Shown here piece by piece: positions 15,280-24,211 of a stretch of DNA of 26,356 bases. Origin of the DNA: Bacteroidota bacterium (GTDB lineage Bacteria; Bacteroidota; Bacteroidia; Bacteroidales; SZUA-534); NCBI GenBank assembly GCA_020047835.1, contig JAIFNJ010000225.1, positions 1 through 26,356 on the forward strand, written 5' to 3'. The notes under the pieces were generated by a model. The model saw only the letters and a program-made list of their open reading frames with translations, was not told the DNA's origin and did not search any database. A program made the position numbers and the translations under genes. Every line of letters starts with the position of its first letter. The first letter of the stretch is position 1.

Positions 15280-16878
15280 TTAAAGTTCCGAAATATTGTT
15301 CATGCTTTGGGATTCATACTTTGGTGGATAATCGATATTATAATGAAGTCCTAAGCTTTCTTTACGATTCTGCGCCCCTTTTATAATTAAATAGGCCACA
15401 TTAATTAAATTCCGAAGTTCACACAACGACTGAGATAACGTTGATTTTTTATATAACTCGTCCGTTTCTTCGAAAATAATTTTAAGCCTTTTCATTGCTC
15501 GTTCTAACCTAAGATTTGAGCGTACAATTCCCACATAATTACTCATAATCATCTGAGTTTCTTTGTAGTTTTGTGTTATCAACACCATCTCCTCTGGCAT
15601 AGTAGTACCTTCAAAATTCCATTCAGGAATCTCCTTACAAATCGTTTGATTTTTAAAACATGCAATGGCATGCAATGCTGCACGATGTGAAAAAACGACT
15701 GCTTCACTCAAAGAATTAGAGGCCAATCGGTTAGCTCCATGCAAACCTGTTGATGCAACTTCACCTGATGCATAAAGATGCTTGATGTGGGATTCACCAT
15801 TCAAATCAACTTTTACTCCTCCACACTGATAATGAGCTGCTGGTACAACAGGAATAAGATCCGTGGCAATATCGATACCTAACGAAAGGCATTTGGCTGA
15901 AATATTTGGAAAATGATCTTTCAAAGAGGGGCCGTCTAAATGCCTGCAATCAAGATAAACAAAATCGTCCCCATAAAACTTTAATTCATTATCAATAGCT
16001 CTTGATACAATATCTCTAGGCGCCAAAGCTCCTCTCCTATCGTATTTCTGCATAAATTCTTTACCTTGCCGGTTTCTCAAAATAGCTCCAAACCCTCTCA
16101 TTGCTTCTGTTATTAAAAATGAGGGTTTCTCAGTTGGATTATATAATGAAGTAGGATGAAATTGAACAAATTCAATATTCTCAACAATTCCTTTAGCCCT
16201 ATAAACCATGGCAACGCCATCACCAGTAGCAATTTCAGGATTTGTGGTTGTTTGATATAAATTACCGGTACCGCCGGTAGCAATCATGGTTTTTTTTGCT
16301 AAAAAGGTCTCAACCAACCCTTTTTCCATGTCTAGAACGTAGGCACCATAACATTCAATATTGGTGTTGCTCCTATGTACCGTCTTCCCCAGATGATGTT
16401 GAGTTATTAATTCTACCGAAAAATAATTTTCAAAAATAGTTATGTTCGGATGAGTTTTGACATAATCAATAAGTGCCCTTTGGATCTCCCAACCGGTGTT
16501 ATCCTTATGATGAAGAATCCTTTTTTCAGAATGTCCCCCTTCACGAGCTAAGTCATACTGGCCTGAATTATTTTTATCAAATTGAGTTCCCCAGTCAATT
16601 AGCTCCTGTATCCTTTGGGGAGCTTCTTCCACAACGATGCGCACTACTTCTTTATTTGAAAACCGGTCGCCGGCTATATAGGTGTCTTCAATGTGCTTTT
16701 CAAAATTATCGGGTAAATAAGTTACCGCGGCAATTCCACCCTGAGCCAAGGCTGTATTGGTATCAGCTAATTTTGATTTGGTTACAATAGCAACCGTTCC
16801 AAATTCAGCTACCTTAATAGCAAACGATAATCCAGCAACCCCAGAGCCAACAACTAAAAAGTCAAATTCCCTTTTCAC
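15280..16878 (-). CDS. nadB: L-aspartate oxidase
   Basis: A 532-residue FAD flavoprotein that oxidises L-aspartate to iminoaspartate, the first step of NAD synthesis. Motifs are the FAD-binding VGSGVAGL (10-17), the LAQGGIAA loop, HHKDNTGWEI, ATGGTGNLYQ, FVQFHPTSL, the mobile-lid REG and RGALAPRDIVSRAI, and the AAHYQCGGVKVD and GLHGANRLASNSL segments that separate NadB and fumarate reductase enzymes from other oxidases. The combination with the C-terminal helical domain (LRNLINVAYLIIKGA) supports aspartate oxidase rather than succinate dehydrogenase. No nadA or nadC lies next to it here. It is transcribed away from glyS. Confidence 0.96.
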   Translation of the reverse strand: MKREFDFLVVGSGVAGLSFAIKVAEFGTVAIVTKSKLADTNTALAQGGIAAVTYLPDNFEKHIEDTYIAGDRFSNKEVVRIVVEEAPQRIQELIDWGTQFDKNNSGQYDLAREGGHSEKRILHHKDNTGWEIQRALIDYVKTHPNITIFENYFSVELITQHHLGKTVHRSNTNIECYGAYVLDMEKGLVETFLAKKTMIATGGTGNLYQTTTNPEIATGDGVAMVYRAKGIVENIEFVQFHPTSLYNPTEKPSFLITEAMRGFGAILRNRQGKEFMQKYDRRGALAPRDIVSRAIDNELKFYGDDFVYLDCRHLDGPSLKDHFPNISAKCLSLGIDIATDLIPVVPAAHYQCGGVKVDLNGESHIKHLYASGEVASTGLHGANRLASNSLSEAVVFSHRAALHAIACFKNQTICKEIPEWNFEGTTMPEEMVLITQNYKETQMIMSNYVGIVRSNLRLERAMKRLKIIFEETDELYKKSTLSQSLCELRNLINVAYLIIKGAQNRKESLGLHYNIDYPPKYESQSMNNISEL

Positions 16879-17193
16879 GGATTTATTCTATTTATTAATT
16901 CTTTAATAATTGATAATTGACTTAATCTATAAAACTTTTAAAATAATCCCTTCATACATCTAATAATAGTTCAATTAATTAGAAAAGAATATTAGCAAAC
17001 TTATTAGGATAATCAAAAGCATAAGCATGCAAAGGTAACCAAATATCTTTCGTCAATTCTTATAATCCACAACAGATTTTAGTATAGTCAACATAGATTA
17101 AACCATAAGTATTTTTTTCCTCCGATCTGAAATAAATTTTTAAATAGCCAACAATTCTTATATTTTTGGCAATTGTTTATTAAATAACCAGAT
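16879..17193. other. Divergent intergenic region between nadB and glyS
   Basis: A gap of 315 bases with no convincing gene. For nadB there are two -7-like elements on the minus strand: TACCTTTG (17037-17030, with TTG 16 bases further upstream) and TAAGTTTG (17003-16996). Either would give a leader of about 110-150 bases. For glyS, TATTTTTG at 17161-17168 is well placed. The rest is AT-rich without a clear stable fold. Confidence 0.45.
17161..17168 (+). promoter_or_regulatory. -7 element of glyS
   Basis: TATTTTTG matches TAnnTTTG and lies 25 bases before the glyS ATG, giving a short leader of about 18 bases. The -33 box is not clear. Confidence 0.5.
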
Positions 17194-18747
17194 ATGGCTC
17201 AAGAAGATCTATTAAAAAAAATTATTGCCCATTCCAAAGAATATGGGTTCATTTTTCAATCGAGTGAGATTTATGATGGATTAAGTGCGGTTTATGACTA
17301 CGGACAATATGGCGCTGAACTTAAAAATAACATTAAAAAGTATTGGTGGGATTCCATGGTGCGCCTTCACGAGAATATTGTGGGTATTGATTCTGCCATT
17401 TTTATGCATCCAACGGTTTGGAAGGCATCGGGTCACGTGGGAGCCTTCAACGACCCGTTAATTGATAACAAAGATTCTAAAAAAAGATATCGGGCCGATG
17501 TGCTCATTGAGGAACACTTGGCAAAAATTGAAGCGAAAATAGATAAGGAAATTGAAAAAGCCGTTGAAAAGTTCGGTGCCTCTTTTGATGAGCCACAATT
17601 TAGAGCAACAAACCAAAGGGTTATTGCCAACCAAGAAAAAATTGATGTCATTAAAAAACGATTTGTGGCTGCACTTGAAGCAGACAATCTGGTGGAAATA
17701 AAAAATATTATTGAAGACTGTGAGATTGTTTGTCCCATTTCCGGATCAAAGAATTGGACCGATGTGCGCCAATTTAACCTAATGTTTGAAACCAAACTAG
17801 GATCGGTAACCGATGAAGCCAACATCATCTATCTAAGACCAGAAACTGCACAGGGGATTTTTGTAAATTATTTGAATGTTCAGAAAAGTGGCCGTATGAA
17901 AATTCCATTTGGTATTGCCCAAATTGGAAAAGCCTTTCGTAATGAAATTGTTGCGCGTCAATTTATTTTCCGTATGCGTGAATTCGAACAAATGGAAATG
18001 CAGTTTTTTGTGCGCCCCGGTGAAGAATTAAAATGGTTTGAATTGTGGAAAGCAACCCGATTAAAATGGCATAATGGTCTTGGATTTGATCCAAAAAAAT
18101 ACCGCTTTCACAATCACGATAAATTGGCCCATTATGCCAATGCCGCCGTAGATATAGAATTTGAATTCCCAATGGGGTTCAAAGAGTTGGAAGGTATTCA
18201 TTCCCGCACTGATTTTGATTTGAGTCAGCATCAAAAATTCAGCGGTAAAAAAATGCAATACTTTGACCCGGAATTAAATGAAAACTATGTTCCTTTTGTT
18301 ATAGAAACATCCATTGGACTTGATCGAATGTTTCTTTCCATATTATCGAATGCATACGACGAAGAAACAATAAAACAGGAAGATGGAAAAACCGATCAGC
18401 GAATTGTTTTAAGAATTCCTCCAGAATTAGCTCCGGTAAAACTTGCCATTTTACCCTTAATGAAAAAAGATGGACTTCCTGAAAAAGCAACCCAAATATT
18501 AGATGAACTAAAATATGAGGTTAATTGTATTTACGAGGAAAAAGATTCTATCGGTAAACGGTATAGAAGACAAGATGCGATTGGAACTCCTTATTGTATT
18601 ACGGTGGATCATGAAACCTTAGAAAATAATACGGTAACTCTTAGAAACAGAGACACCATGGAACAAGAAAGAATTCCTGTTGAAAAGGTGAAACAGATTG
18701 TGGTTGAAAAAACCAGTATGACCAATTTACTTAAAAAAGTGAACTAA
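17194..18747 (+). CDS. glyS: Glycyl-tRNA synthetase (alpha-2 type)
   Basis: A 517-residue class II aminoacyl-tRNA synthetase that charges tRNA-Gly. This is the single-chain dimeric type, as in eukaryotes and many Bacteroidota, rather than the GlyQ/GlyS heterotetramer. Motifs are the N-terminal GFIFQSSEIYDGL and YDYGQYGAELKNN, MHPTVWKASGHVGAFNDPL, LRPETAQGIFVNY, and motif 2 AFRNEIVARQFIFRMREFEQMEMQFF. Motif 3 IETSIGLDRM is followed by the anticodon-binding domain from about residue 410 (PPELAPVKLAILPL ... IGKRYRRQDAIGTPYCI ... VTLRNRDTMEQERI). Complete, normal length, and followed by a strong terminator. Confidence 0.97.
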   Translation: MAQEDLLKKIIAHSKEYGFIFQSSEIYDGLSAVYDYGQYGAELKNNIKKYWWDSMVRLHENIVGIDSAIFMHPTVWKASGHVGAFNDPLIDNKDSKKRYRADVLIEEHLAKIEAKIDKEIEKAVEKFGASFDEPQFRATNQRVIANQEKIDVIKKRFVAALEADNLVEIKNIIEDCEIVCPISGSKNWTDVRQFNLMFETKLGSVTDEANIIYLRPETAQGIFVNYLNVQKSGRMKIPFGIAQIGKAFRNEIVARQFIFRMREFEQMEMQFFVRPGEELKWFELWKATRLKWHNGLGFDPKKYRFHNHDKLAHYANAAVDIEFEFPMGFKELEGIHSRTDFDLSQHQKFSGKKMQYFDPELNENYVPFVIETSIGLDRMFLSILSNAYDEETIKQEDGKTDQRIVLRIPPELAPVKLAILPLMKKDGLPEKATQILDELKYEVNCIYEEKDSIGKRYRRQDAIGTPYCITVDHETLENNTVTLRNRDTMEQERIPVEKVKQIVVEKTSMTNLLKKVN

Positions 18748-18755
18748 TTTATCGG

Positions 18756-18800
18756 TGCAATTAAGTCTCAAAAACGAGGTCTTAATTGCATTATTTTATA
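18756..18800 (+). terminator. Terminator of glyS
   Basis: The arm TGCAATTAAG (18756-18765) pairs perfectly with CTTAATTGCA (18781-18790). The stem continues inward through TCTC/GAGG after a one-base bulge, with an AAAAAC loop. A T-rich stretch (TTATTTTATATTTTT) follows. Confidence 0.7.
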
Positions 18801-18833
18801 TTTTTACAAAAGACCTCAATCAAATTTAAAAGT

Positions 18834-19727
18834 ATGAAAAACTTACTCGCAACTTTATTCCTATTTACCATTTATATTGGAGCATCTTTTTCACAGAATC
18901 AACCAATAAACAAACCAGAAAAAGGGTATCGTTTTCAATATCGAATTAAAGGACCTGAATTTAAAAAGAGTGAAGTGCTTGAACTAATGGTTGATGAATA
19001 TGGTAACTATTTGGTAGCAACATTCAGAGGCGAAAAATCTTCGTTTGTTTATTTAATAGTTTATAACCTCTATAGTTGGGACGAAAAATATAAAATTAAA
19101 CTCGACGACAACCGTTGTGAACTTTACAACAGTACTTTTGATGAATCCGGAGAATATTTTTATGTAAATTATGACATTTACCGAAATATGTTCAAAAAAA
19201 TAAATCTCAAAACAGGCGAAATAACTAAAGTTGATTGTTCTGAGACACCCAAAGGATGTAAAAAAATTGAATCCCAGTTTTACAAGTTGGATGCCTATAC
19301 TATTGGTGATAATTATTATATCTATCGGGATGAACAATTTGAAAACTACATTAAAGTGCTGGTTAAGAAAGAAATGTATATACCGAAAGGTGACGAAGAA
19401 AAGTCTGCCTCAAATTATGGGTTAAAAAATGCCATGAATTTCGATCCAAAGAATGGTGGTGTTTTACAAATCACCCCTGCAGAATTGCGCGATTTAAAAT
19501 CTGGGAAAGAAATTAACGTAAATGGAGTTCCTATTTTTTATGATCCATTGGCTATTGATCAAGCCGGTAAGGTAATTCCCTACACTCCAGAAGAAGGAAC
19601 TCCTTTTAAAATCAGATTTACACTGAATGAACTTAACAAACTTGATAAAAAAATAAGTTTTGTGTACGACCATTTTGTAATTAAACTGGACTTAGATGCC
19701 TTAGAACAAGAAAAGTTGAAAAACTAA
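18834..19727 (+). CDS. Secreted protein of unknown function (297 residues)
   Basis: I do not recognise this family. From the ATG at 18834 the protein starts with a good signal peptide (MKNLLATLFLFTIYIGASFSQ, cut near residue 21). In-frame codons upstream (from 18786) would spoil that signal and overlap the glyS terminator, so they were rejected. The mature part is about 275 residues, rich in Lys, Tyr, Asp and Glu. It has alternating beta-strand patterns (YLVATFRG, FVYLIVYNLY, YFYVNYDIY, YYIYRDEQF) and two nearby cysteines (about 123 and 130). It has no transmembrane segment beyond the signal and no T9SS sorting domain. A periplasmic or outer-surface protein with a beta-propeller-like or beta-sandwich fold is possible. 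The next gene, 30 bases downstream, also encodes a secreted protein. Confidence 0.7.
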   Translation: MKNLLATLFLFTIYIGASFSQNQPINKPEKGYRFQYRIKGPEFKKSEVLELMVDEYGNYLVATFRGEKSSFVYLIVYNLYSWDEKYKIKLDDNRCELYNSTFDESGEYFYVNYDIYRNMFKKINLKTGEITKVDCSETPKGCKKIESQFYKLDAYTIGDNYYIYRDEQFENYIKVLVKKEMYIPKGDEEKSASNYGLKNAMNFDPKNGGVLQITPAELRDLKSGKEINVNGVPIFYDPLAIDQAGKVIPYTPEEGTPFKIRFTLNELNKLDKKISFVYDHFVIKLDLDALEQEKLKN

Positions 19728-19757
19728 AAAGCTAAATAATTTTACTATTTTTGATTC

Positions 19758-20198
19758 ATGCATCGTTTATTTTACATACCGGTTTTCTTTCTTTTTTTTA
19801 TGCATTTATTCAACGATGCATCCGCACAATGTGATCAAGCATTTATTGACCAATGTGCCTCAAATAGTGAAGTAAAATACATCAAACATTTCAGAATACG
19901 CTTTGCCGATTCAAAAGATCTAAAAAACCGATCAGAAGGCCAATTTTCAATGATGCTTAATAAAGGGAATCACTATCGGTTTCTAGTATGTAACGATGCA
20001 TCAAAACCAGGTTCTACCATTATTGAATTATCCAGTGATTTTGCCAATTTTGGTGGGAACTATAATGCCTCTGAAGATAAAGAATACCATGCTTTTGATT
20101 TTATTTGTAGCAAAACGGGTCCTTATTATCTCAAGCTTTTTTTTAAAAATGGTGAGGAAGGTTGTGGAGTTTGCGTAGTATCATTAGTAATGGAATAA
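19758..20198 (+). CDS. Small secreted cysteine-containing protein of unknown function
   Basis: A 146-residue protein with a signal peptide (residues 1-23, ending NDASAQ) and a compact mature domain of about 123 residues. Six cysteines (including CDQAFIDQC near the start, FLVCNDAS, FDFICSKTG and CGVC near the end) suggest a disulfide-stabilised periplasmic fold. Strand-rich blocks include HYRFLVCND, STIIELSSDF and PYYLKLFFKNG. I recall similar uncharacterised proteins in Bacteroidota but know no function. A TATTTTTG box at 19746-19753 lies only 5 bases before the ATG. If it is used the message would be nearly leaderless; otherwise the gene is read with its upstream neighbour. Confidence 0.65.
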   Translation: MHRLFYIPVFFLFFMHLFNDASAQCDQAFIDQCASNSEVKYIKHFRIRFADSKDLKNRSEGQFSMMLNKGNHYRFLVCNDASKPGSTIIELSSDFANFGGNYNASEDKEYHAFDFICSKTGPYYLKLFFKNGEEGCGVCVVSLVME

Positions 20199-20667
20199 TG
20201 CATCTTCAAAATCTTTAAACTTTCCACCTCTTAATTCAGCTCATTTTCCATTGATAAGATTATATATCAGAATGTTCTCTTTCTAAAATTGCAACCGCAA
20301 ATAAATCTTCCTCTTCTTGTCACCAAAATCTCTATCTGCCTATCATAACTTTTCTGCAAATGATTCTGGAAGTTGAAATATACAATCCGTAATTTCCGCT
20401 TTGTAGCCTTTGTTTTATTTCTTCTTTTACTAAAAAGCTATTTTAATGCCCTTTCGATTAGCTAACCTTATTCATATTTCAAACAAAGAAAAGGCAAAAT
20501 ATAAATTAATCGCTGCTTAAGGGAATTTTAAACAGCTACCTGAATTAAGAATATCTTCTTTATAAGAACCACAGTATTCTCTGGAGCCTCTGTTATATTA
20601 ATCCTTATTCATAAGTAGAATTTACTGAAATGCCTTAGTTGAAAGCAAATAAACGTTAAAGTAAGAC
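20199..20667. other. Non-coding stretch with no recognisable gene
   Basis: About 470 bases between a plus-strand gene and the terminator of a minus-strand gene. I see many stops in all frames, only very short open stretches (for example 24 codons at 20446-20520), and no tRNA, clear repeat or strong hairpin. It may be the worn remains of a gene, or an untranslated or convergent spacer. Confidence 0.5.
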
Positions 20668-20701
20668 AAAAAAAAAGCCCCCCGAAAACTCGAGGGGCTT
20701 T
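20668..20701 (-). terminator. Terminator of the large T9SS cargo gene
   Basis: On the minus strand AAAGCCCC pairs with GGGGCTTT around a TCGAGTTTTCGG loop region, followed by a run of T (plus-strand A at 20668-20676). It lies 20 bases after the stop codon at 20721. Confidence 0.85.
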
Positions 20702-20720
20702 AATATCAATTAAAAGTGGA

Positions 20721-22778
20721 TTATTGTTTTACCACTCGTTCAGTTCTGCGATTGTTGTTGTTATCAATGATGGTAACAAAATAAACACCTTTGTTCAATT
20801 CTGAAGTAGAAAGAACTACTTGGTTAGATATTTCATTCACAGTCATTACTGTTTGACCCAACACATTGCTTACCATAATTTGTGAAGCTCCTTCGATATT
20901 GCTAATAACCAACTCACCGTTGAATGGGTTTGGATAAATAGTTATAGCACTTAAGTTGTTCACATTTTCATGAATTCCAATAATAATGCCCCATACATCA
21001 TTTGTTGCAGCATTAGCATCAGCAATGGTCAAAGCACGATTTTTGGTAACAGGTTCTCCATTATCAAAACTTGCATTTTTGAAATATTTGTATTCAATAT
21101 TTCCAAGGTTTTTAGTAATTGGAACTACAGCAGTCCAAATGTTTCCAGTTCCTTTAGTCATCAATACTGATTTACCATTACCTGGTACATTCCAACCAGC
21201 GGCAAAAGAACCCGTTACGTAAATTACGTCACCTTCAACTAAATCAGCATCAGTGGCATCAACGTTGAATGTTATTTGAACAGTAGGTTCGTTCCAAATA
21301 TCGGAAACATTAACTGCAGCACTATCAACTTGCATCAAGCGGTCACCGTTACCATTATAAAGATCACCATTATTCCAACTTGCACCAATGAAATATTTGT
21401 ATTTCACTTCACCAGAACCAGCAGGAACTAAAGCCCTTGCATTCCAAGTATTCTCGGCTGTTTTGGTCATTAATATAGATTCCCCAGTTCCTGGCTCATC
21501 CCAACCATTAAAGCTACCGGTTACATAAACAACATCACCTTCGGCAAGAGTTGCAGCAGTCATATCCACTTTGAAAGTAACGTTAAAATCTTGAACTGGT
21601 ATTTGAGGAATTTTCACTAATGAAATGTCATCAATATATACCTTCTCAATAGCAGCAGAAGTCATAATATTCAACAAGAAATTAGTGTTTTCTTTAATTC
21701 TTTTGAAAGTTACATAGCGTTTGTAAACCGTTGGAGTAGTAGTTAAAGCTACTTGCCACTCTGAGGTACCATTTACAGCATCCCAATCGTAAGAATCACC
21801 AAAACGATTATAGCCATTGTTTGGATCTTCAAAATCAATTCCAAATACACGATTTGAATCAGACCAAGCAGTAAATGTAAATTCGTAAGAACTATCATTC
21901 GTTGCAACCCAACCATTTTGGGTTACTTGTAATTGCCACTGATCAGAAACTGCAGCAGGAACCATAGTACAAACACCATTAATAACACTTGCAGTACCAC
22001 CATTACCTGACCAAGTTGACCAAGGTGCAGTTATAGGACCGTCAGTTGCAAATCCGCCATCTTTTATTAGATTCTCATCAATTACTTTCTTGCTAATCAA
22101 TGGGAAAATACCCATATCAATATCTAAGCCCCATGAGTTGGCATCTAAGAAGCTATACCAGCCACCACCATCACTCCATAGTTCCCAAGCATCAGCACCA
22201 CCATCACCGGCAGAGGTAGATACTAAGCCAAATCCTGAAGTAAGACCTTCAAATTCAATACCTACAGCAAATTCACCTGTAACTTCAACTGGCTCATCAA
22301 AAATAACTGAGTACCAGAAATCAGTAGTACCAGAAACTTGTTCAACAGTAGTAGTAACCTGCGAAAAAGCAACTTTCATGCTTGATAATTCTGTAGTTGG
22401 TGCACCGTCGAAACCATAAACAGCAAATTTCAAGCTATCCTGAGTAACCTTGCTAAGTTCATTAGCACCCACCCAAAGTTGAACTCCTTGAATTAAGTAA
22501 GTTTCAGTTCCGCTGTTAAAATGTTGGGCTTTAGCCAAATCACCATAACCATTAGCACCACAAACATAACCTCCACCATTAGCTTCACTTACAGTATAAA
22601 AAGCGGGTGTTCCTGTTAAAAAACTTGCAGGTACCAATGTGTCGGTAATGTCAGCTTCACCTTTCACGGTTTGTGGCATCTCAAAAGTAAACTTACTGTC
22701 TACTTTTGTTGCGGCTCGCTGTGCAAAGCCGGAGAATACTAAAGCGCACAGACTTAAAATTAGTGTAAATTTTCTCAT
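20721..22778 (-). CDS. T9SS-secreted multidomain carbohydrate-binding-like protein
   Basis: A 685-residue secreted protein. It has a signal peptide (MRKFTLILSLCALVFSGFAQ) and an N-terminal beta domain with Trp and Gly clusters (about 90-230; DAWELWSDGGGWYS). A jelly-roll module resembling CBM4/9-type binding domains follows (about 235-390; NLIKDGGFATDG ... WQLQVTQNGW ... YIDDISLVKI). Two tandem early-set, starch-binding-like repeats come next (399-497 and 500-598; EGDVVYVTGSFNGW / EGDVIYVTGSFAAGW, EVKYKYFIGASWNNG / NIEYKYFKNASFDNG). A T9SS type A sorting domain ends it (about 608-685; AITIYPNPFNGEL ... GVYFVTI ... RTERVVKQ). No catalytic motif is visible, so a surface glycan-binding or adhesive role is inferred. 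Codon and residue composition is richer in Ala, Thr and Gly than in its neighbours, as expected of an exported protein. Confidence 0.85.
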   Translation of the reverse strand: MRKFTLILSLCALVFSGFAQRAATKVDSKFTFEMPQTVKGEADITDTLVPASFLTGTPAFYTVSEANGGGYVCGANGYGDLAKAQHFNSGTETYLIQGVQLWVGANELSKVTQDSLKFAVYGFDGAPTTELSSMKVAFSQVTTTVEQVSGTTDFWYSVIFDEPVEVTGEFAVGIEFEGLTSGFGLVSTSAGDGGADAWELWSDGGGWYSFLDANSWGLDIDMGIFPLISKKVIDENLIKDGGFATDGPITAPWSTWSGNGGTASVINGVCTMVPAAVSDQWQLQVTQNGWVATNDSSYEFTFTAWSDSNRVFGIDFEDPNNGYNRFGDSYDWDAVNGTSEWQVALTTTPTVYKRYVTFKRIKENTNFLLNIMTSAAIEKVYIDDISLVKIPQIPVQDFNVTFKVDMTAATLAEGDVVYVTGSFNGWDEPGTGESILMTKTAENTWNARALVPAGSGEVKYKYFIGASWNNGDLYNGNGDRLMQVDSAAVNVSDIWNEPTVQITFNVDATDADLVEGDVIYVTGSFAAGWNVPGNGKSVLMTKGTGNIWTAVVPITKNLGNIEYKYFKNASFDNGEPVTKNRALTIADANAATNDVWGIIIGIHENVNNLSAITIYPNPFNGELVISNIEGASQIMVSNVLGQTVMTVNEISNQVVLSTSELNKGVYFVTIIDNNNNRRTERVVKQ
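20985..21584 (-). repeat. Tandem protein repeat: two starch-binding-like modules
   Basis: Residues 399-497 and 500-598 of the T9SS cargo align over about 99 residues each. They share the order V-D-x-x-x-A-x-L-x-EGDV-I/V-YVTGSF, SxLMTK, NxW, EYKYF, ASxxNG and a final VSDIW/TNDVW. DNA identity is only moderate, so the duplication is not recent. Confidence 0.8.
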
Positions 22779-22838
22779 AAGTAGTTAATTAAATTAATGT
22801 AATAAAAAATTAGAGTATTATGGGTTTAAATTAGGCTA

Positions 22839-22846
22839 CAAAAATA
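22839..22846 (-). promoter_or_regulatory. -7 element of the large T9SS cargo gene
   Basis: On the minus strand TATTTTTG matches TAnnTTTG, 60 bases before the ATG at 22778. The -33 box is weak. The 22779-23114 gap contains this element, AT-rich DNA and possibly the queA terminator, and nothing else I can support. Confidence 0.4.
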
Positions 22847-23065
22847 AATTAAATTTTCAATTTATAGCTATCCATATGTTAATATTTTTTCAAAAAAATG
22901 ATTTTTTTGAAAAATAAAATCGAATCAAGACCAATTAATAACTATTTATTAGTTTTTACTTCGTTTAATTTATTAAATTAGTAAAAATACCTCTGATTTG
23001 TTAATAAATATAAGTTGAGATGTTAACTGTATATCGTAGTATGCCTTTCCGATTCTAAGCTTTTT

Positions 23066-23098
23066 TTAAAATTCCCGCTGTTAGCAGGTTGTTTTATT
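23066..23098 (-). terminator. Possible terminator downstream of queA
   Basis: On the minus strand CCTGCT pairs with AGCGGG (one G-U) around AAC, with AT flanks. The T tract is poor, so this is a weak call. Confidence 0.3.
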
Positions 23099-23114
23099 GC
23101 ATGGATAATTAATC

Positions 23115-24164
23115 TCATAAAATAAGCATGGCATCACCATAGGTTCCAAAATTGTATTTTTCCTTAATGGCTTCGCGGTAGGCTTCGTTGAGCAAATCGT
23201 ATCCGGCAAAAGCAGAAACCATCATCAATAATGTGGATAATGGCAAATGAAAGTTGGATACCATACGTGATGCTACACTAAACTCATAAGGTGGAAAGAT
23301 AAATTTGTTGGTCCATCCGTCGTAAGGTTTTAAGTAACCATAAGTTGATACAGAACTTTCTAACGTGCGCATAACGGTAGTACCTACAGCACATACATGT
23401 TTCTTTTTATCTTTTGCTGCATTAACAATATTTACTGCACTATCTGTTATAATGATTTGTTCGGAGTCCATTTTATGCTTGGTAAGGTCCTCAACATCCA
23501 CAGAACGAAAATTTCCTAATCCCACATGCAGGGTGACCTCAGCAAAGTTAATTCCTTTAATTTCACACCGTTTTAATAACTCACGACTGAAATGAAGTCC
23601 TGCAGTTGGCGCCGCAACAGCTCCTTCATGTTTTGCAAATACCGTTTGATACCTGTCTTTATCTTCTGGCATTACATCGCGTTTAATGAATTTTGGAAGC
23701 GGAGTTTCTCCCAACCCATACAAATTCTTTTTAAATTCTTCGTAAGGGCCATCGTAAAGAAACCTCAAAGTCCTGCCGCGACTGGTGGTATTATCTATAA
23801 CTTCAGCTACCATTAAGTCATCTTCGCCAAAGTATAATTTATTTCCAATACGTATTTTCCGTGCAGGATCAACCAAAACATCCCAAAGACGTTGTTCTCT
23901 GTTTAATTCCCTTAGCAAGAAAACCTCTATTTTTGCCCCAGTTTTTTCTTTGTTACCATACAAACGAGCTGGAAATACCTTGGTATTATTAAACACCATA
24001 ACATCATCTTCGCTAAAATATTCAATGATGTCTCTAAATATCTTGTGATCGATTTTTCCGGTTTGCCTGTCAACAACCATTAGTCGCGATTCATCTCTGT
24101 TTGTTGAAGGATGTAGGGCTATCAGATTTTCTGGTAATTTAAAATTAAACTGAGATAACTTCAT
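23115..24164 (-). CDS. queA: S-adenosylmethionine:tRNA ribosyltransferase-isomerase
   Basis: A 349-residue cytoplasmic enzyme that transfers and isomerises the ribosyl part of SAM onto preQ1 at tRNA position 34, making epoxyqueuosine. It is full length. Conserved blocks are LPENLIALHPSTNRDESRL near the N-terminus, VMVFNNTKVFPARL, GAKIEVFLLRE, the LGETPLPKFIKR loop, DRYQTVFAKHEGAVAAPTAGLHFS, EVTLHVGLGNFRSV, AVGTTVMRTLE, and the C-terminal FHLPLSTLLMMVSAFAG. It follows truB by 47 bases on the same strand and is the last gene of the ftsX-side operon. Confidence 0.97.
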   Translation of the reverse strand: MKLSQFNFKLPENLIALHPSTNRDESRLMVVDRQTGKIDHKIFRDIIEYFSEDDVMVFNNTKVFPARLYGNKEKTGAKIEVFLLRELNREQRLWDVLVDPARKIRIGNKLYFGEDDLMVAEVIDNTTSRGRTLRFLYDGPYEEFKKNLYGLGETPLPKFIKRDVMPEDKDRYQTVFAKHEGAVAAPTAGLHFSRELLKRCEIKGINFAEVTLHVGLGNFRSVDVEDLTKHKMDSEQIIITDSAVNIVNAAKDKKKHVCAVGTTVMRTLESSVSTYGYLKPYDGWTNKFIFPPYEFSVASRMVSNFHLPLSTLLMMVSAFAGYDLLNEAYREAIKEKYNFGTYGDAMLIL

Positions 24165-24211
24165 ATTTTTATTTTATGTTATATTTTAGAGGTCGGTTAT
24201 ACGTAAGTTTT

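Noticed and set aside
18786..18833. Earlier start for the secreted protein after glyS
   Set aside because: It would overlap the glyS terminator and hide the signal peptide.
20446..20520. Small open frame of 24 codons beginning MPFRLANLIH
   Set aside because: Too short, no promoter or conserved neighbour, and no family resemblance; likely chance.
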